Assembly: GCA_013298125.1 (NCBI GenBank)
Contig: JAAFJP010000019.1
Span: 1 to 64,000 of the forward strand
DNA from: Cytophagales bacterium
GTDB lineage: Bacteria > Bacteroidota > Bacteroidia > Cytophagales > Spirosomataceae
Reading direction: 5' to 3'
DNA: 64,000 nt
The notes beneath the pieces are model-generated. The model saw only the letters and a program-made list of their open reading frames with translations. It did no database searches and was not told where the DNA came from. Of this stretch, positions 17,163-26,300 are shown piece after piece. Both the position numbers and the translations under genes were made by a program. Within the stretch, counting starts at the first letter, position 1; every line of letters begins with the position of its first letter.

Positions 17163-20003
17163 ATGATGATGCAAAAATTACTCAGTACAATTTTAATCCT
17201 AATCGCTTCAATATCTTTCACTTTCGCCCAAGAGGGAACTATCAGAGGAACTATCAAAGACGCTAAATCGAAGGAGGATTTGGTGGGTGCAACGGTCTTT
17301 ATCGAAGGACTTAGCAAAGGTGCGGCTGCCGACATCAACGGCTTTTTTACTATTGGGCGTGTACCCGTAGGAAGCTACAAAATCAAAATCTCATTCGTAG
17401 GTTATAATCCAAAATTTATTGAAAACATAAAAGTTGTAGCCGACCAAGTTACCGAAATCAACGCTTTTGTGGAAGAGGAAACTTCTACTCTGAATGAAGT
17501 AAAAGTAATCGGTCAAAAATTAACCAATACCGAAGTTTCGGTGATTTCCGAAATCAAGGCAGCTCAACAAGTAGTGAGTGGAATCTCAGCCGCTCAAATT
17601 GGCAAAACCCTTGATAGAAATGCCGCAGAGGTAGTTAAGCGTGTGCCAGGGGTAACGATTTTTGGGGACAGATTTATCAATATCCGTGGATTAAATGAGC
17701 GTTACAATACAGTTATGTTGAACAATGCCTTTGCCCCAAGTATGGAGGCTGACGTTCGTTCGTTTTCATTTGATGTGATTCCATCGGCTCAAATTGACCG
17801 TATTTTGGTCTTCAAATCTCCTGCCGCTGAATTGCCAGGTGAGTTTGCGGGTGGTGTCGTTAAAATCTTCACAAAAAGTATTCCTGATTATAATTATTTC
17901 ACGATTGATGCAAGCATTGGCTCACGTGAGGGTACGACTGGGCGTGAGATGTTGCAACCGCAAAGGGGTAAAAACTATTTGTTGGGCTTCAATAATACCT
18001 TCTCGGATTTGCCAAAATATTTCCCGACTACCTCTAACCTAAAACAATTATCGACTTCCAATCCAGTGGCATTGTCTCAGGCGGGTCAATTATTGAGAAA
18101 TACATGGACTCCTGTGTCTTCCACGGCTGCCCCTGATATGCGGATTGCCCTCACGGGTGCGTACAAACTCATCGACAGAGATGTTTTCAAATTAGCCAAC
18201 GTAACGGCGGTCAATTATAGCAATACCAATTCTATTTTCGAGATGTTGAGAAGCGATTTTGGTTATACCGCCACGCCTACCAACGAAACAACCATTAACG
18301 AAGATACTCGTTTCAGAGATTTACAATATAATAATGCCATTCGTTTGGGCGTGTTGCACAACTGGGCTTTGAGAATCAACGATAACCACACATTTGAGTT
18401 CAAAAACCTTTTCAACCAAATGAGTAATGCTCAGTATGTAAATCGTAATGGTTTTGAAAACGGAGCTGAATGGAATGTGCGTTCCTTGGATCAGATTTTT
18501 AGAGGAATTTATACGGGACAAGTTTTAGGTCGCCATAAATTAAATGAGGGTAAAACCAACGTCGATTGGGTGGTTGCTTACAATAAATCTTACCGTGATC
18601 AGCCTGATTATAAGCGTTTTAGATATTCAACGGGTGATGGAGCAACGCCTGAATTACTCGTGCCTTTTGGGGCGGCTCAGACCTTTAACTTAGGAAGAAC
18701 CAATATTATTTTGGATGAAAAAGCCTTGATGGGTGGTATTAATTTAGTTCAAAAATTAACCATCGTAAAAGGAAAAACGAAGGAAGATAATAGAGATTTA
18801 GAGTTAAAAGCGGGGGTATTTTACGAAAATAAAGACCGTAATTTCAATGCTCGTAACCTTGGCTTTGTCCGTGCGAATGGTAGCTTGTTTAATGTTGGAA
18901 CGTTACCAATCAACCAAATTTTTGCTCAACAAAATATCAATTCTACCAACGGTGTAAAGATTGATGAACAAACCAATGCTTCGGATTCATACACGGCGAG
19001 CAACAACCAAATTGCTTTTTATGCTTCGGGGAACTACTCTTTTACGAAAAAGTTGAATATTATTGCGGGACTGAGAATGGAGAAAAACGCTCAGAAATTG
19101 AATAGTTTTGACATCAGTAAGAATGCTCCTGTGAACTACAATCGTGATGTTACGGACTTTCTTCCTTCGGCAAATTTGACCTATAATTTTACTGAAAAAT
19201 CTTTGTTGAGATTGGCTTACGGAAAAACCTTGAACCGTCCAGAATTCCGTGAAATTGCTCCGTTTTCTTTCTATGATTTTGTGAATAATCGAGTGATTCA
19301 GGGGAATTCTGAGATTCAAAATGCTCGGGTTGATAATGTAGATTTTAGATATGAATTCTATCCAACGCCTTCTGAAATTGTTTCGATAGCGGCTTTCTAT
19401 AAAAAATTCACTAACCCAATTGAGGTAGTTTTTGAATCGTCGGGAAGCAATGAAATCAGTTTTGAAAATGCTGAGAGTGCATTCAGTACGGGGATTGAGG
19501 TAGAAGTCAGAAAGTCTTTGGATAAAATCTCGGGTTCACCATTCATTAATAAACTCAATTTGGTTTTCAACGGAGCATTTATTTACAGCCGTGTGAAGTT
19601 TGATGCTAATACGATAAATCAGTCGGATAATCGCCCGCTTCAAGGACAATCGCCATACATCATCAATGCAGGTATCAACTACAACGATACAAAAAATAAT
19701 ACCCAAGTAAGTCTTCTTTTCAACGTAATAGGCAAACGTATTTATGCCGTAGGTAACTCATTTGCAGCGGGTTATCCAGATTGGTACGAGATGCCACGTA
19801 ACGTTTTGGATTTAACTTTCTCGAAAGAGGTCTATAAAAATTTGATTGTTAAAGGAGGTATTACGGATATTTTGAATAATAAAAACTTAATCCTCCAAGA
19901 CGGAAATAAAGACAGCAATTTCGACAGTTCAGCCGACCAAACGATTCAGTCGTTTTCACCTGGTAGGGTTTATTCGTTGGGGGTTGTTTATACGATTCGG
20001 TAG
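17163..20003 (+). CDS. TonB-dependent receptor with N-terminal carboxypeptidase-like domain
   Basis: About 946 residues from ATG 17163, the first of three ATGs before QKLLSTILILIASISFTFAQ, the signal peptide. A TTG further upstream is not needed. A CarboxypepD_reg-like domain follows (GTIRGTIKDAKSKEDLVGATV...), then the plug (AEVVKRVPGVTIFGDRFINIRGLNERYNTV) and a 22-strand barrel ending GRVYSLGVVYTIR. It imports an unknown substrate across the outer membrane with TonB energy. The next gene encodes a large exposed lipoprotein, so the two probably act as a receptor/partner pair. Confidence 0.9.
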   Translation: MMMQKLLSTILILIASISFTFAQEGTIRGTIKDAKSKEDLVGATVFIEGLSKGAAADINGFFTIGRVPVGSYKIKISFVGYNPKFIENIKVVADQVTEINAFVEEETSTLNEVKVIGQKLTNTEVSVISEIKAAQQVVSGISAAQIGKTLDRNAAEVVKRVPGVTIFGDRFINIRGLNERYNTVMLNNAFAPSMEADVRSFSFDVIPSAQIDRILVFKSPAAELPGEFAGGVVKIFTKSIPDYNYFTIDASIGSREGTTGREMLQPQRGKNYLLGFNNTFSDLPKYFPTTSNLKQLSTSNPVALSQAGQLLRNTWTPVSSTAAPDMRIALTGAYKLIDRDVFKLANVTAVNYSNTNSIFEMLRSDFGYTATPTNETTINEDTRFRDLQYNNAIRLGVLHNWALRINDNHTFEFKNLFNQMSNAQYVNRNGFENGAEWNVRSLDQIFRGIYTGQVLGRHKLNEGKTNVDWVVAYNKSYRDQPDYKRFRYSTGDGATPELLVPFGAAQTFNLGRTNIILDEKALMGGINLVQKLTIVKGKTKEDNRDLELKAGVFYENKDRNFNARNLGFVRANGSLFNVGTLPINQIFAQQNINSTNGVKIDEQTNASDSYTASNNQIAFYASGNYSFTKKLNIIAGLRMEKNAQKLNSFDISKNAPVNYNRDVTDFLPSANLTYNFTEKSLLRLAYGKTLNRPEFREIAPFSFYDFVNNRVIQGNSEIQNARVDNVDFRYEFYPTPSEIVSIAAFYKKFTNPIEVVFESSGSNEISFENAESAFSTGIEVEVRKSLDKISGSPFINKLNLVFNGAFIYSRVKFDANTINQSDNRPLQGQSPYIINAGINYNDTKNNTQVSLLFNVIGKRIYAVGNSFAAGYPDWYEMPRNVLDLTFSKEVYKNLIVKGGITDILNNKNLILQDGNKDSNFDSSADQTIQSFSPGRVYSLGVVYTIR

Positions 20004-20007
20004 GTAA

Positions 20008-20102
20008 AACCTCACCCCCCCAGCCCCCTCTCCGATTGAGAGGGGGAGCAAGAGGACGAATACTCCCCCTCTTTAACGGAGAGGGGGCTAGGGGGTGAGG
20101 TT
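20008..20102. repeat. GC-rich palindrome, CCTCACC family, without the GC word
   Basis: AACCTCACCCCCC at the left pairs with GGGGGTGAGGTT at the right. The inner stem CCCCCTCTC/GAGAGGGGG is present twice. It lies directly after the TonB receptor stop (20003). It is the same family as the copies inside the metal pump gene but lacks the 15-bp GC word in either arm. Confidence 0.8.
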
Positions 20103-20145
20103 ATTAGTAATCAAGCATTTAACAAAACATACAATTCAAAATCTC

Positions 20146-21897
20146 ATGAAATCTATTAAAACATTTTCTATGTTGTTATTCATTGGTTTAACAACATTTT
20201 TCCAAGCCTGTAAGGACGATACACCTGCCGTTGTGCCAATTCCAACAATAACGGCATCGAGTAATTTGGCAGGAATTCCTGGGGCTACGGTTCAATTAAA
20301 AGCCTCAATCAATGCTCCTGGGGGAATAAAAACGATTACAGTATTAAAAAACGGTGCGGCTTTCGATTCGCAAACTGGTACGGGACAAACTACTTTGGAA
20401 TATACAAAAGATTACATTGTAGAGAATCTTCCAGCGAATTCAACGGTCAATTTTACGATTCAAGTAACGGATAATTCAAACGGTGTTTCTGCCTTAACGA
20501 CGATTCCAGTCAATGTTTCAGCCGTTCCAGCTCCTACCATTGTAGATGTAGAAGGTGTTTTGGAAGGAAATATCACTTGGACAGCCGATAAAATTTACAA
20601 GTTAAAAGGTTTTGTAAGAGTAGGTCAAGAAACGGTTTTTGGAACAGTAACTAAAACGGGGGTTTTAACGATTCAACCTGGTACTATAATCATCGGAGAA
20701 CGTGCTTCAAAAGGAACATTAATTATTCAAAAAGGCAGTAAAATCATTGCCGAAGGAACGGTAGCAAAACCCATAGTTTTCACTTCTGAAAGAAATGCTG
20801 GTGAACGTGAACCAGGTGATTGGGGTGGTTTAGTAATTTGTGGAAGAGCCATCAACAATAAACCAAATACAGCGGCTGACCGTCAATTAGAAGGTGGTTA
20901 TGGTGGTTTTTTTGGAGGAACTGACGATGCAGATAATTCAGGGTCGTTAAAATATGTTAGGGTTGAGTTTGCAGGTATTCCAATCAATCCAAATGAAGAA
21001 GTAAACTCATTTACTTTTGGCTCAGTAGGTTCTGGAACTACGATGGAATATTTACAGGCTTCTTTCGGTTTGGATGATTCTTTTGAGTGGTTTGGTGGTG
21101 CTGTCAATGCTAAGTATTTAGTTGCCTACAAAGGATTGGACGATGATTTTGATACAGATAATGGATATTCGGGTAATGTACAGTTTGGAATAGGAGTACG
21201 TGGGGCATCACAAGCAGATGTTTCAGGTTCAAACGGTTTTGAGTCTGATAATGATAATCCAGGTTCAGGAGCAACTCCTTTTACCTCAGCAACCTTTGCT
21301 AATATGTCAATTATAGGACCGAAAGGAAGTTTGACAACAACGATTAGTTCGCAATTCCAAAATGGTGCTCAGATTCGTCGTAATTCAAAATTAAAAATAT
21401 ACAATACGCTTATTACTGCCTATCCAAATGGAGTATATATTGACTCGCAAAGAGGGGATGCCAAGGGTAACGCTGCCAGAGGAGAACTTGTACTTCAAAA
21501 TGTCATTTTAGCTGGCTTAGATAAATGGGGAACAAATGGATTTGGGCAAGGAGATGCTAATTTACCAAGAGGTTTTGCGGTTTCTGATGTAGAACAATCA
21601 ACGACAGCACCCGCTATTTTGATTGGGACTCAAAAGCCTTCTGATTGGTTCGTGGCTCAAACAGGAAATAAGATTTTAACCAATACTTCAACTGTTGGTT
21701 TAGATGCTTCACTATGGTTGACTGGTCGCCCTAAGTTTACATTAGGTACTGGTTCAACATTAACAGGAGTAAACTTACCAGCAACATTGCCAGCATTTTT
21801 CACAAAAACAACTTTTGTAGGAGCTTTCAACGATACAGACTGGACGGCATCTTGGACGGAGTTTAATCCACAGGCGGTGGTTTATATAAAAAAATAA
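20146..21897 (+). CDS. TonB-receptor-associated surface lipoprotein, beta-helix-like
   Basis: 583 residues from ATG 20146 (MKSIKTFSMLLFIGLTTFFQAC, lipobox Cys). A start inside the palindrome at 20095 would precede it with unrelated sequence. An Ig-like domain (~30-140) is followed by a repetitive region (GVLTIQPGTIIIGE, GTLIIQKGSKIIAEGTVAKPIVFTSE, GDWGGLVICGRA, LKYVRVEFAGI) resembling a right-handed beta-helix. Aspartate/glycine-rich stretches follow (GLDDDFDTDNGYSG) that could bind calcium. In Bacteroidota this family commonly follows a TonB receptor, as here. It probably captures substrate at the cell surface; the substrate is unknown. Confidence 0.85.
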   Translation: MKSIKTFSMLLFIGLTTFFQACKDDTPAVVPIPTITASSNLAGIPGATVQLKASINAPGGIKTITVLKNGAAFDSQTGTGQTTLEYTKDYIVENLPANSTVNFTIQVTDNSNGVSALTTIPVNVSAVPAPTIVDVEGVLEGNITWTADKIYKLKGFVRVGQETVFGTVTKTGVLTIQPGTIIIGERASKGTLIIQKGSKIIAEGTVAKPIVFTSERNAGEREPGDWGGLVICGRAINNKPNTAADRQLEGGYGGFFGGTDDADNSGSLKYVRVEFAGIPINPNEEVNSFTFGSVGSGTTMEYLQASFGLDDSFEWFGGAVNAKYLVAYKGLDDDFDTDNGYSGNVQFGIGVRGASQADVSGSNGFESDNDNPGSGATPFTSATFANMSIIGPKGSLTTTISSQFQNGAQIRRNSKLKIYNTLITAYPNGVYIDSQRGDAKGNAARGELVLQNVILAGLDKWGTNGFGQGDANLPRGFAVSDVEQSTTAPAILIGTQKPSDWFVAQTGNKILTNTSTVGLDASLWLTGRPKFTLGTGSTLTGVNLPATLPAFFTKTTFVGAFNDTDWTASWTEFNPQAVVYIKK

Positions 21898-21900
21898 TGA

Positions 21901-21974
21901 GATAGGTCGTAGGTATGAGGTATAAGGTCGTAGGTACAAAATACCTCATACTTACGACTTCATACCTCATATCT
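21901..21974. repeat. Palindrome with TCGTAGGTATGAGG units
   Basis: The left arm repeats GGTCGTAGGTAT-GAGGTAT words. The right arm repeats ATACCTCATACTTACGAC words. It fills most of the gap between the two lipoprotein genes. Confidence 0.65.
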
Positions 21975-21988
21975 CCAAAAATACCAAT

Positions 21989-22534
21989 ATGAAAAATTTA
22001 ATCATCTTTTTAACAATCTTTTTATTTACAGCTTGCCAATCAAAAAAGTATCAAGCAAGCAATTATTTTACTGATAATCAACGAGATAGCTTATTAATAA
22101 ATATCGTTACGTACATATACACCCCCGCCCCGCAGGCAACAAAAGAAACAAAGTTTCAACCTCAATTTAGAGATTTTTACACTAAAAATATTTCAAAGTT
22201 TAACCTCCAAAACTATTACCAATCAGAGGATGGTTGGAATTATTTTTTCCTAATTCGTCCCGTGGGTGGAAGTCCAAAATTTAGAAGGGGCGTTTTGGGA
22301 AAGTTTAAGTTAAAAGAAAACTCTTTAATGCCAATTAATTTTGAAGAAGTCGCTAACACACCTCATTTAGAAGAAGAAGTAGTGAAGGAAAGAGGCAAAT
22401 ATTTATTCCAAGAGTTGATAAAAAATGGAAATTTGGACAAACAAATTCCCATGAAACATTACATAGAGTGGCCCGATGAGCATTTGGCTTATGATAAAAA
22501 ACAACATGAGTGGACGGTAATTAAGCCGTACTAA
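21989..22534 (+). CDS. Conserved-looking lipoprotein of unknown function
   Basis: 181 residues. The signal peptide ends in a lipobox FLFTAC (Cys 16). The mature part has FRDFYTKNISKF, WNYFFLIRPVG and a C-terminal PMKHYIEWPDEHLAYDK segment. I do not recognise the family. A very GC-rich patch at about 22122-22140 encodes TPAPQA in an otherwise AT-rich gene, possibly a small insertion. It follows the beta-helix lipoprotein in the same direction but is separated by a palindrome. Confidence 0.75.
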   Translation: MKNLIIFLTIFLFTACQSKKYQASNYFTDNQRDSLLINIVTYIYTPAPQATKETKFQPQFRDFYTKNISKFNLQNYYQSEDGWNYFFLIRPVGGSPKFRRGVLGKFKLKENSLMPINFEEVANTPHLEEEVVKERGKYLFQELIKNGNLDKQIPMKHYIEWPDEHLAYDKKQHEWTVIKPY

Positions 22535-22564
22535 ATTTTGATTTTATAAATCCGAAATCCGAAA

Positions 22565-22581
22565 GGTTACGCACCCCGTCG
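22565..22581. repeat. GC-rich word interrupting an AAATCCGAAATC repeat
   Basis: GGTTACGCACCCCGTCG sits between two copies of an AAATCCGAAA-type unit. It looks like another small GC insertion in a repeat arm, of a different sequence from the GTCGGTCG words. Confidence 0.4.
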
Positions 22582-22662
22582 AAATCCGAAATCAAAACGG
22601 TTTTCCTCTCTGTTACGGCAGGGAGAAAGTCCAAACGGATTTTCATATTGGTGTAATAAAGC

Positions 22663-22691
22663 AAAAGCCGAGACTTGTAGTCTTGGCTTTT
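22663..22691 (+). terminator. Hairpin terminator
   Basis: AAAGCCGAGACT pairs (one G-T) with AGTCTTGGCTTT, followed by a T-rich tract, downstream of the gene ending at 22534. Confidence 0.6.
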
Positions 22692-22746
22692 CTGATTTTA
22701 AAACCAATATTTTTTGTTTTTTCCACTATTTCTATACCTTTACACC

Positions 22747-23148
22747 ATGAAACGAATCGTTGCTATATTGCTCAGTCTCCAAATCCTCTTGGGAAGCCTC
22801 TTCCCGAATGTGGATGCGATGCAATTGGCGAAGATTGGTGAGTTAATTAAACATTATCAAGAACACGTAGCTACTGAAAATCAAGACCTTAGCTTCGTAG
22901 ATTTTTTGATAATGCACTATTCTTCTACTTCTGACCATACCAAAACCGCCAAACATTCGCATTCAAATTTACCTCATTTCGACTCGCATAATGTAGTCAT
23001 TACGTTTTGTGAACCCGTTTTTAGAAGTATTCTTCCTCCTACTTTGACTGTTTCAGCCTCATTCCCAGAGCCAAATTTCGTTTGGCAAAATTTCTATCAT
23101 TTCTCGCTTTCTCGTACTTTATTGAATCCTCCGAAGAGTCATGTTTAA
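22747..23148 (+). CDS. Small His-rich exported protein preceding the metal efflux genes
   Basis: 133 residues from ATG 22747 (MKRIVAILLSLQILLGSLFP, signal peptide). The mature part has a motif QLAKIGELIKHYQEH and a histidine-rich linker (DHTKTAKHSHSNLPHFDSHN, residues ~76-95) that could bind metal. A hydrophobic C-terminal segment follows. It lies directly upstream, in the same direction, of the RND metal pump. A periplasmic metal-binding or sensing role is inferred from the histidines and context. I cannot name the family. Confidence 0.7.
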   Translation: MKRIVAILLSLQILLGSLFPNVDAMQLAKIGELIKHYQEHVATENQDLSFVDFLIMHYSSTSDHTKTAKHSHSNLPHFDSHNVVITFCEPVFRSILPPTLTVSASFPEPNFVWQNFYHFSLSRTLLNPPKSHV

Positions 23149-23149
23149 A

Positions 23150-23338
23150 ACTTAGAGGTTTGGAGAATTAGAGAAAAAACCTCTGATTCTCTGACAATTT
23201 TTGAGGAATTTGACGTGTAGGGACGAATAGCATTCGTCCGCTCAATCCAATGATACTGTGGACGAATGCTATTCGTCCCTACCATGGAAATTGTTGTAGA
23301 ATCAACCTTTTCTCTAATCCTCCAAACTTCTAAGTTCA
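23150..23338. repeat. Nested double palindrome
   Basis: Outer arms at about 23150-23178 and 23307-23335 (AACTTAGAGGTTTGGAG and its near-complement, with two mismatches over 29 bp) enclose a perfect 23-bp palindrome. The inner arms begin GTAGGGACGAATAGCATTC at 23217 and end at 23239, with the partner at 23260-23282. It fills most of the gap before the pump gene. Confidence 0.8.
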
Positions 23339-23394
23339 CATACAAGCGTCCACGCTCACGAGATTCATACTTATTACTTACAGACTAACAAAAA

Positions 23395-26300
23395 ATGATA
23401 GATTCAATCATTCGTTTCAGTATATACAACAAACTGATTATCATTGCTTTAACCCTCGGTCTAATAACTTGGGGTGGATTTTCAGTGACCCAATTGACCA
23501 TTGATGCCCTGCCTGATATTACTTCAAATCAAGTACAAATTATCACACAATCACCCGCTTTGGCAGCTACTGAGGTCGAAAAATATATTACTGTTCCTCT
23601 CGAAATCTCCCTAAGAACTGTACCCAATACCCAAGAAATTCGCTCGTTTTCACGCATGGGTTTATCAGTGATTACGGTTGTTTTTGAGGATAATGTTTCC
23701 CAAGAAAAGGCTCGCCAACAAATTTCTGAGAAACTCCGTGATGCTGAACCCAATCTGGTCGCAGGGGCAGGTCGTCCAGAGATGGCACCTATCACCACGG
23801 GCTTGGGGGAATTTTATCAATACACTTTAACCGTTGATAAAAAATACAAATCAAAATATTCACTGACCGATTTACGAACTATGGAAGACTGGATTGTAAA
23901 GCGACAACTACTTGGTGTTAAGGGAGTTGTGGAAATCAGCTCGTTTGGTGGAATGCTAAAACAATACGAAGTTTCTATCGACCCCGAACGATTGAGAGCC
24001 ATGAATTTGGGTCTTTCGGAGGTCTTTTTGGCATTACAAGAAAACAATTCAAACTCTGGCGGAAGCTACATCGAAAAGGGTACGGATGCTTTTTTTATCA
24101 GGTCGGAAGGTATGGTAAAAAATCTGCAAGATATTGAAAATGTGGTCATTACCACTCGTGGGGATGTGCCCGTTTTGGTACGTGATGTAGCAAAAGTACA
24201 GTTTGGTCATGCCGTTCGGTACGGTGCAATGACCCGCAATGGTGAAGGGGAAGCCGTCGGTGGAATCGTGTTGTTATTGAAAGGTGAATCTGCGAATAAT
24301 GTGGTAGTGGATGTAAAAAAACGGGTTAAAGAAATTCAGAAATCATTGCCCGAAGGCGTAAAAATCGAATCATTTATTGACCGTAGTAAGCTGATTGACA
24401 GGGCAATAGGTACGGTTCAGAAGAATTTGATTGAGGGCGGATTGATAGTGGTTTTTGTGTTGGTATTGCTTTTGGGAAACCTTCGGGCGGGTTTGGTGGT
24501 GGCTTCGATGATTCCGCTTTGTCTCCTGTTTTCCTTTGCGATGATGCGTTTGTTTGGGGTTTCTGCCAATCTGATGTCGTTAGGAGCAATTGATTTTGGA
24601 TTGATTGTAGATGGGGCAGTGATAATTGTAGAGGCGGTGGTGCATCGGTTGGCAGTCGGCAGTCGGCAGTTGGCAATTGGCGGTTGGCAGTCGGGAGTCA
24701 ATGGTAATTACTCGAATGAATATATGGAAGAAAATTCGACGACTTCTCCCCCTCTCATTAAGGAGAGGGGGTCGGGGGCGACCGACGCTTCGGGTGAGGT
24801 GACTTTATCCCAATCCCAAATGGACGAATCCGTTTATCACTCCACCGTAAGTATCAGAAAATCAGCGGCTTTTGGGGAAATCATTATCCTGATTGTTTAT
24901 CTTCCTATTTTGGCATTGTCTGGTATCGAAGGCAAAATGTTTCGTCCGATGGCGGAGACTGTGGGTTTTGCTATTTTCGGGGCTTTGATTCTTTCGCTTA
25001 CCTACGTACCTATGATGTCAGCTTTGTTTTTGAGTAAAAAAATAAGTCATAAAACAACCATCGCTGATAAAATTATGGGCTTTTTGTATGGGATTTATGA
25101 GCCAGTGATTCAGTGGGCAATAAACCTCACCCCCAGCCCCTCTCCCACTGAGAGGGGGGAAAGTACACGGTCAAATACTCCCCTCTCAACGGGAGAGGGG
25201 CTGGGGCGACCGACGCTTCGGGTGAGGTTTTGGATTTTAAGTTCTTCAATCATCTTCTTTATCCTTAGTCTATTCATTTTCAACAAGTTAGGTGGAGAAT
25301 TTATCCCCGAACTAAACGAAGGAGATTTTGCCGTTGAGCTGATTTTACATACTAACGCCTCTCTTTCGCAAAGTGTAAAGATGAATGATGAAGCCCAAAA
25401 AATCATGCTTCGAGAATACCCCGATGAAGTTTTGCAGGTGGTTTCCAGAATTGGCTCTTCCGAAATCCCGACTGACCCGATGGGGATAAATGCCTGTGAT
25501 TTGATTATCCTTTTGAAAGAACCCGCCGAATGGAAAAAAGCGGAGAATATGGAAGAATTAGCTGAAAAAATGAAGGAGTCTTTGAGTGCTTTGCCTGGCG
25601 TAAATTTTGAGTTTACCCAACCCATTCAGATGCGATTTAACGAATTGATTGCGGGCGTAAAGTCAGATGTAGCCATAAAAATCTACGGTGAAGACCTTGA
25701 AGTTTTGTACGAAAAAGCCCAAGAAGTTGCCAAAAAAATCAGAAAAATCAATGGTATTGCCAACCTCAAAGTAGAACAAATTGAGGCAATTCCACAAATG
25801 GTAGTAGCTTATGACCGACAAAAAATTGCTCAATACGGTATGAAAATCAATGCGTTAAATACTCTTTTGAAGTCTGCCTTTGCGGGTGAGAAAGCGGGCG
25901 TAGTGTATGAGGGTGAGAAAAGATTTGATTTGGTTATTCGTTTAGATTCATCTTACCGCCAAGACATTCAACAAATCCGTGATTTATATTTAGACTTACC
26001 CAGTGGTGGCAAAGTTCCGTTCTCGGAGGTTGCCAATATCAACTATCAAGACACACCATCTGAAATTGCCAGAGAAAATACTCGCCGTAGAATCTCCATC
26101 GGAATCAACGTCCGTAACCGTGATGTGGAGAGTTTAGTAACTGAAATTCAAGGAGTTATAAATGAAAAAATAAAAATTCCAGTTGGGTATTCCATCACGT
26201 ATGGAGGGGCTTTTGAGAACCTGAAAGCTGCCAAAGACCGCCTTTCGATTGCCGTTCCTGTGGCTTTGATTTTGATTTTGATACTCTTGTTTTTTACCTT

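Noticed and set aside
20095-20145. Start of the beta-helix lipoprotein inside the palindrome
   Set aside because: The codons before 20146 come partly from the repeat; the lipoprotein signal peptide begins cleanly at 20146.
24374-24701. Minus-strand frames opposite insertion 1
   Set aside because: They are low-complexity complements of the pump gene and its repeat array, with no recognisable domain.
25110-25625. Minus-strand reading frame through insertion 2
   Set aside because: It reads the complement of the pump gene; the familiar PSPSPVERG peptide arises only because the element is palindromic.
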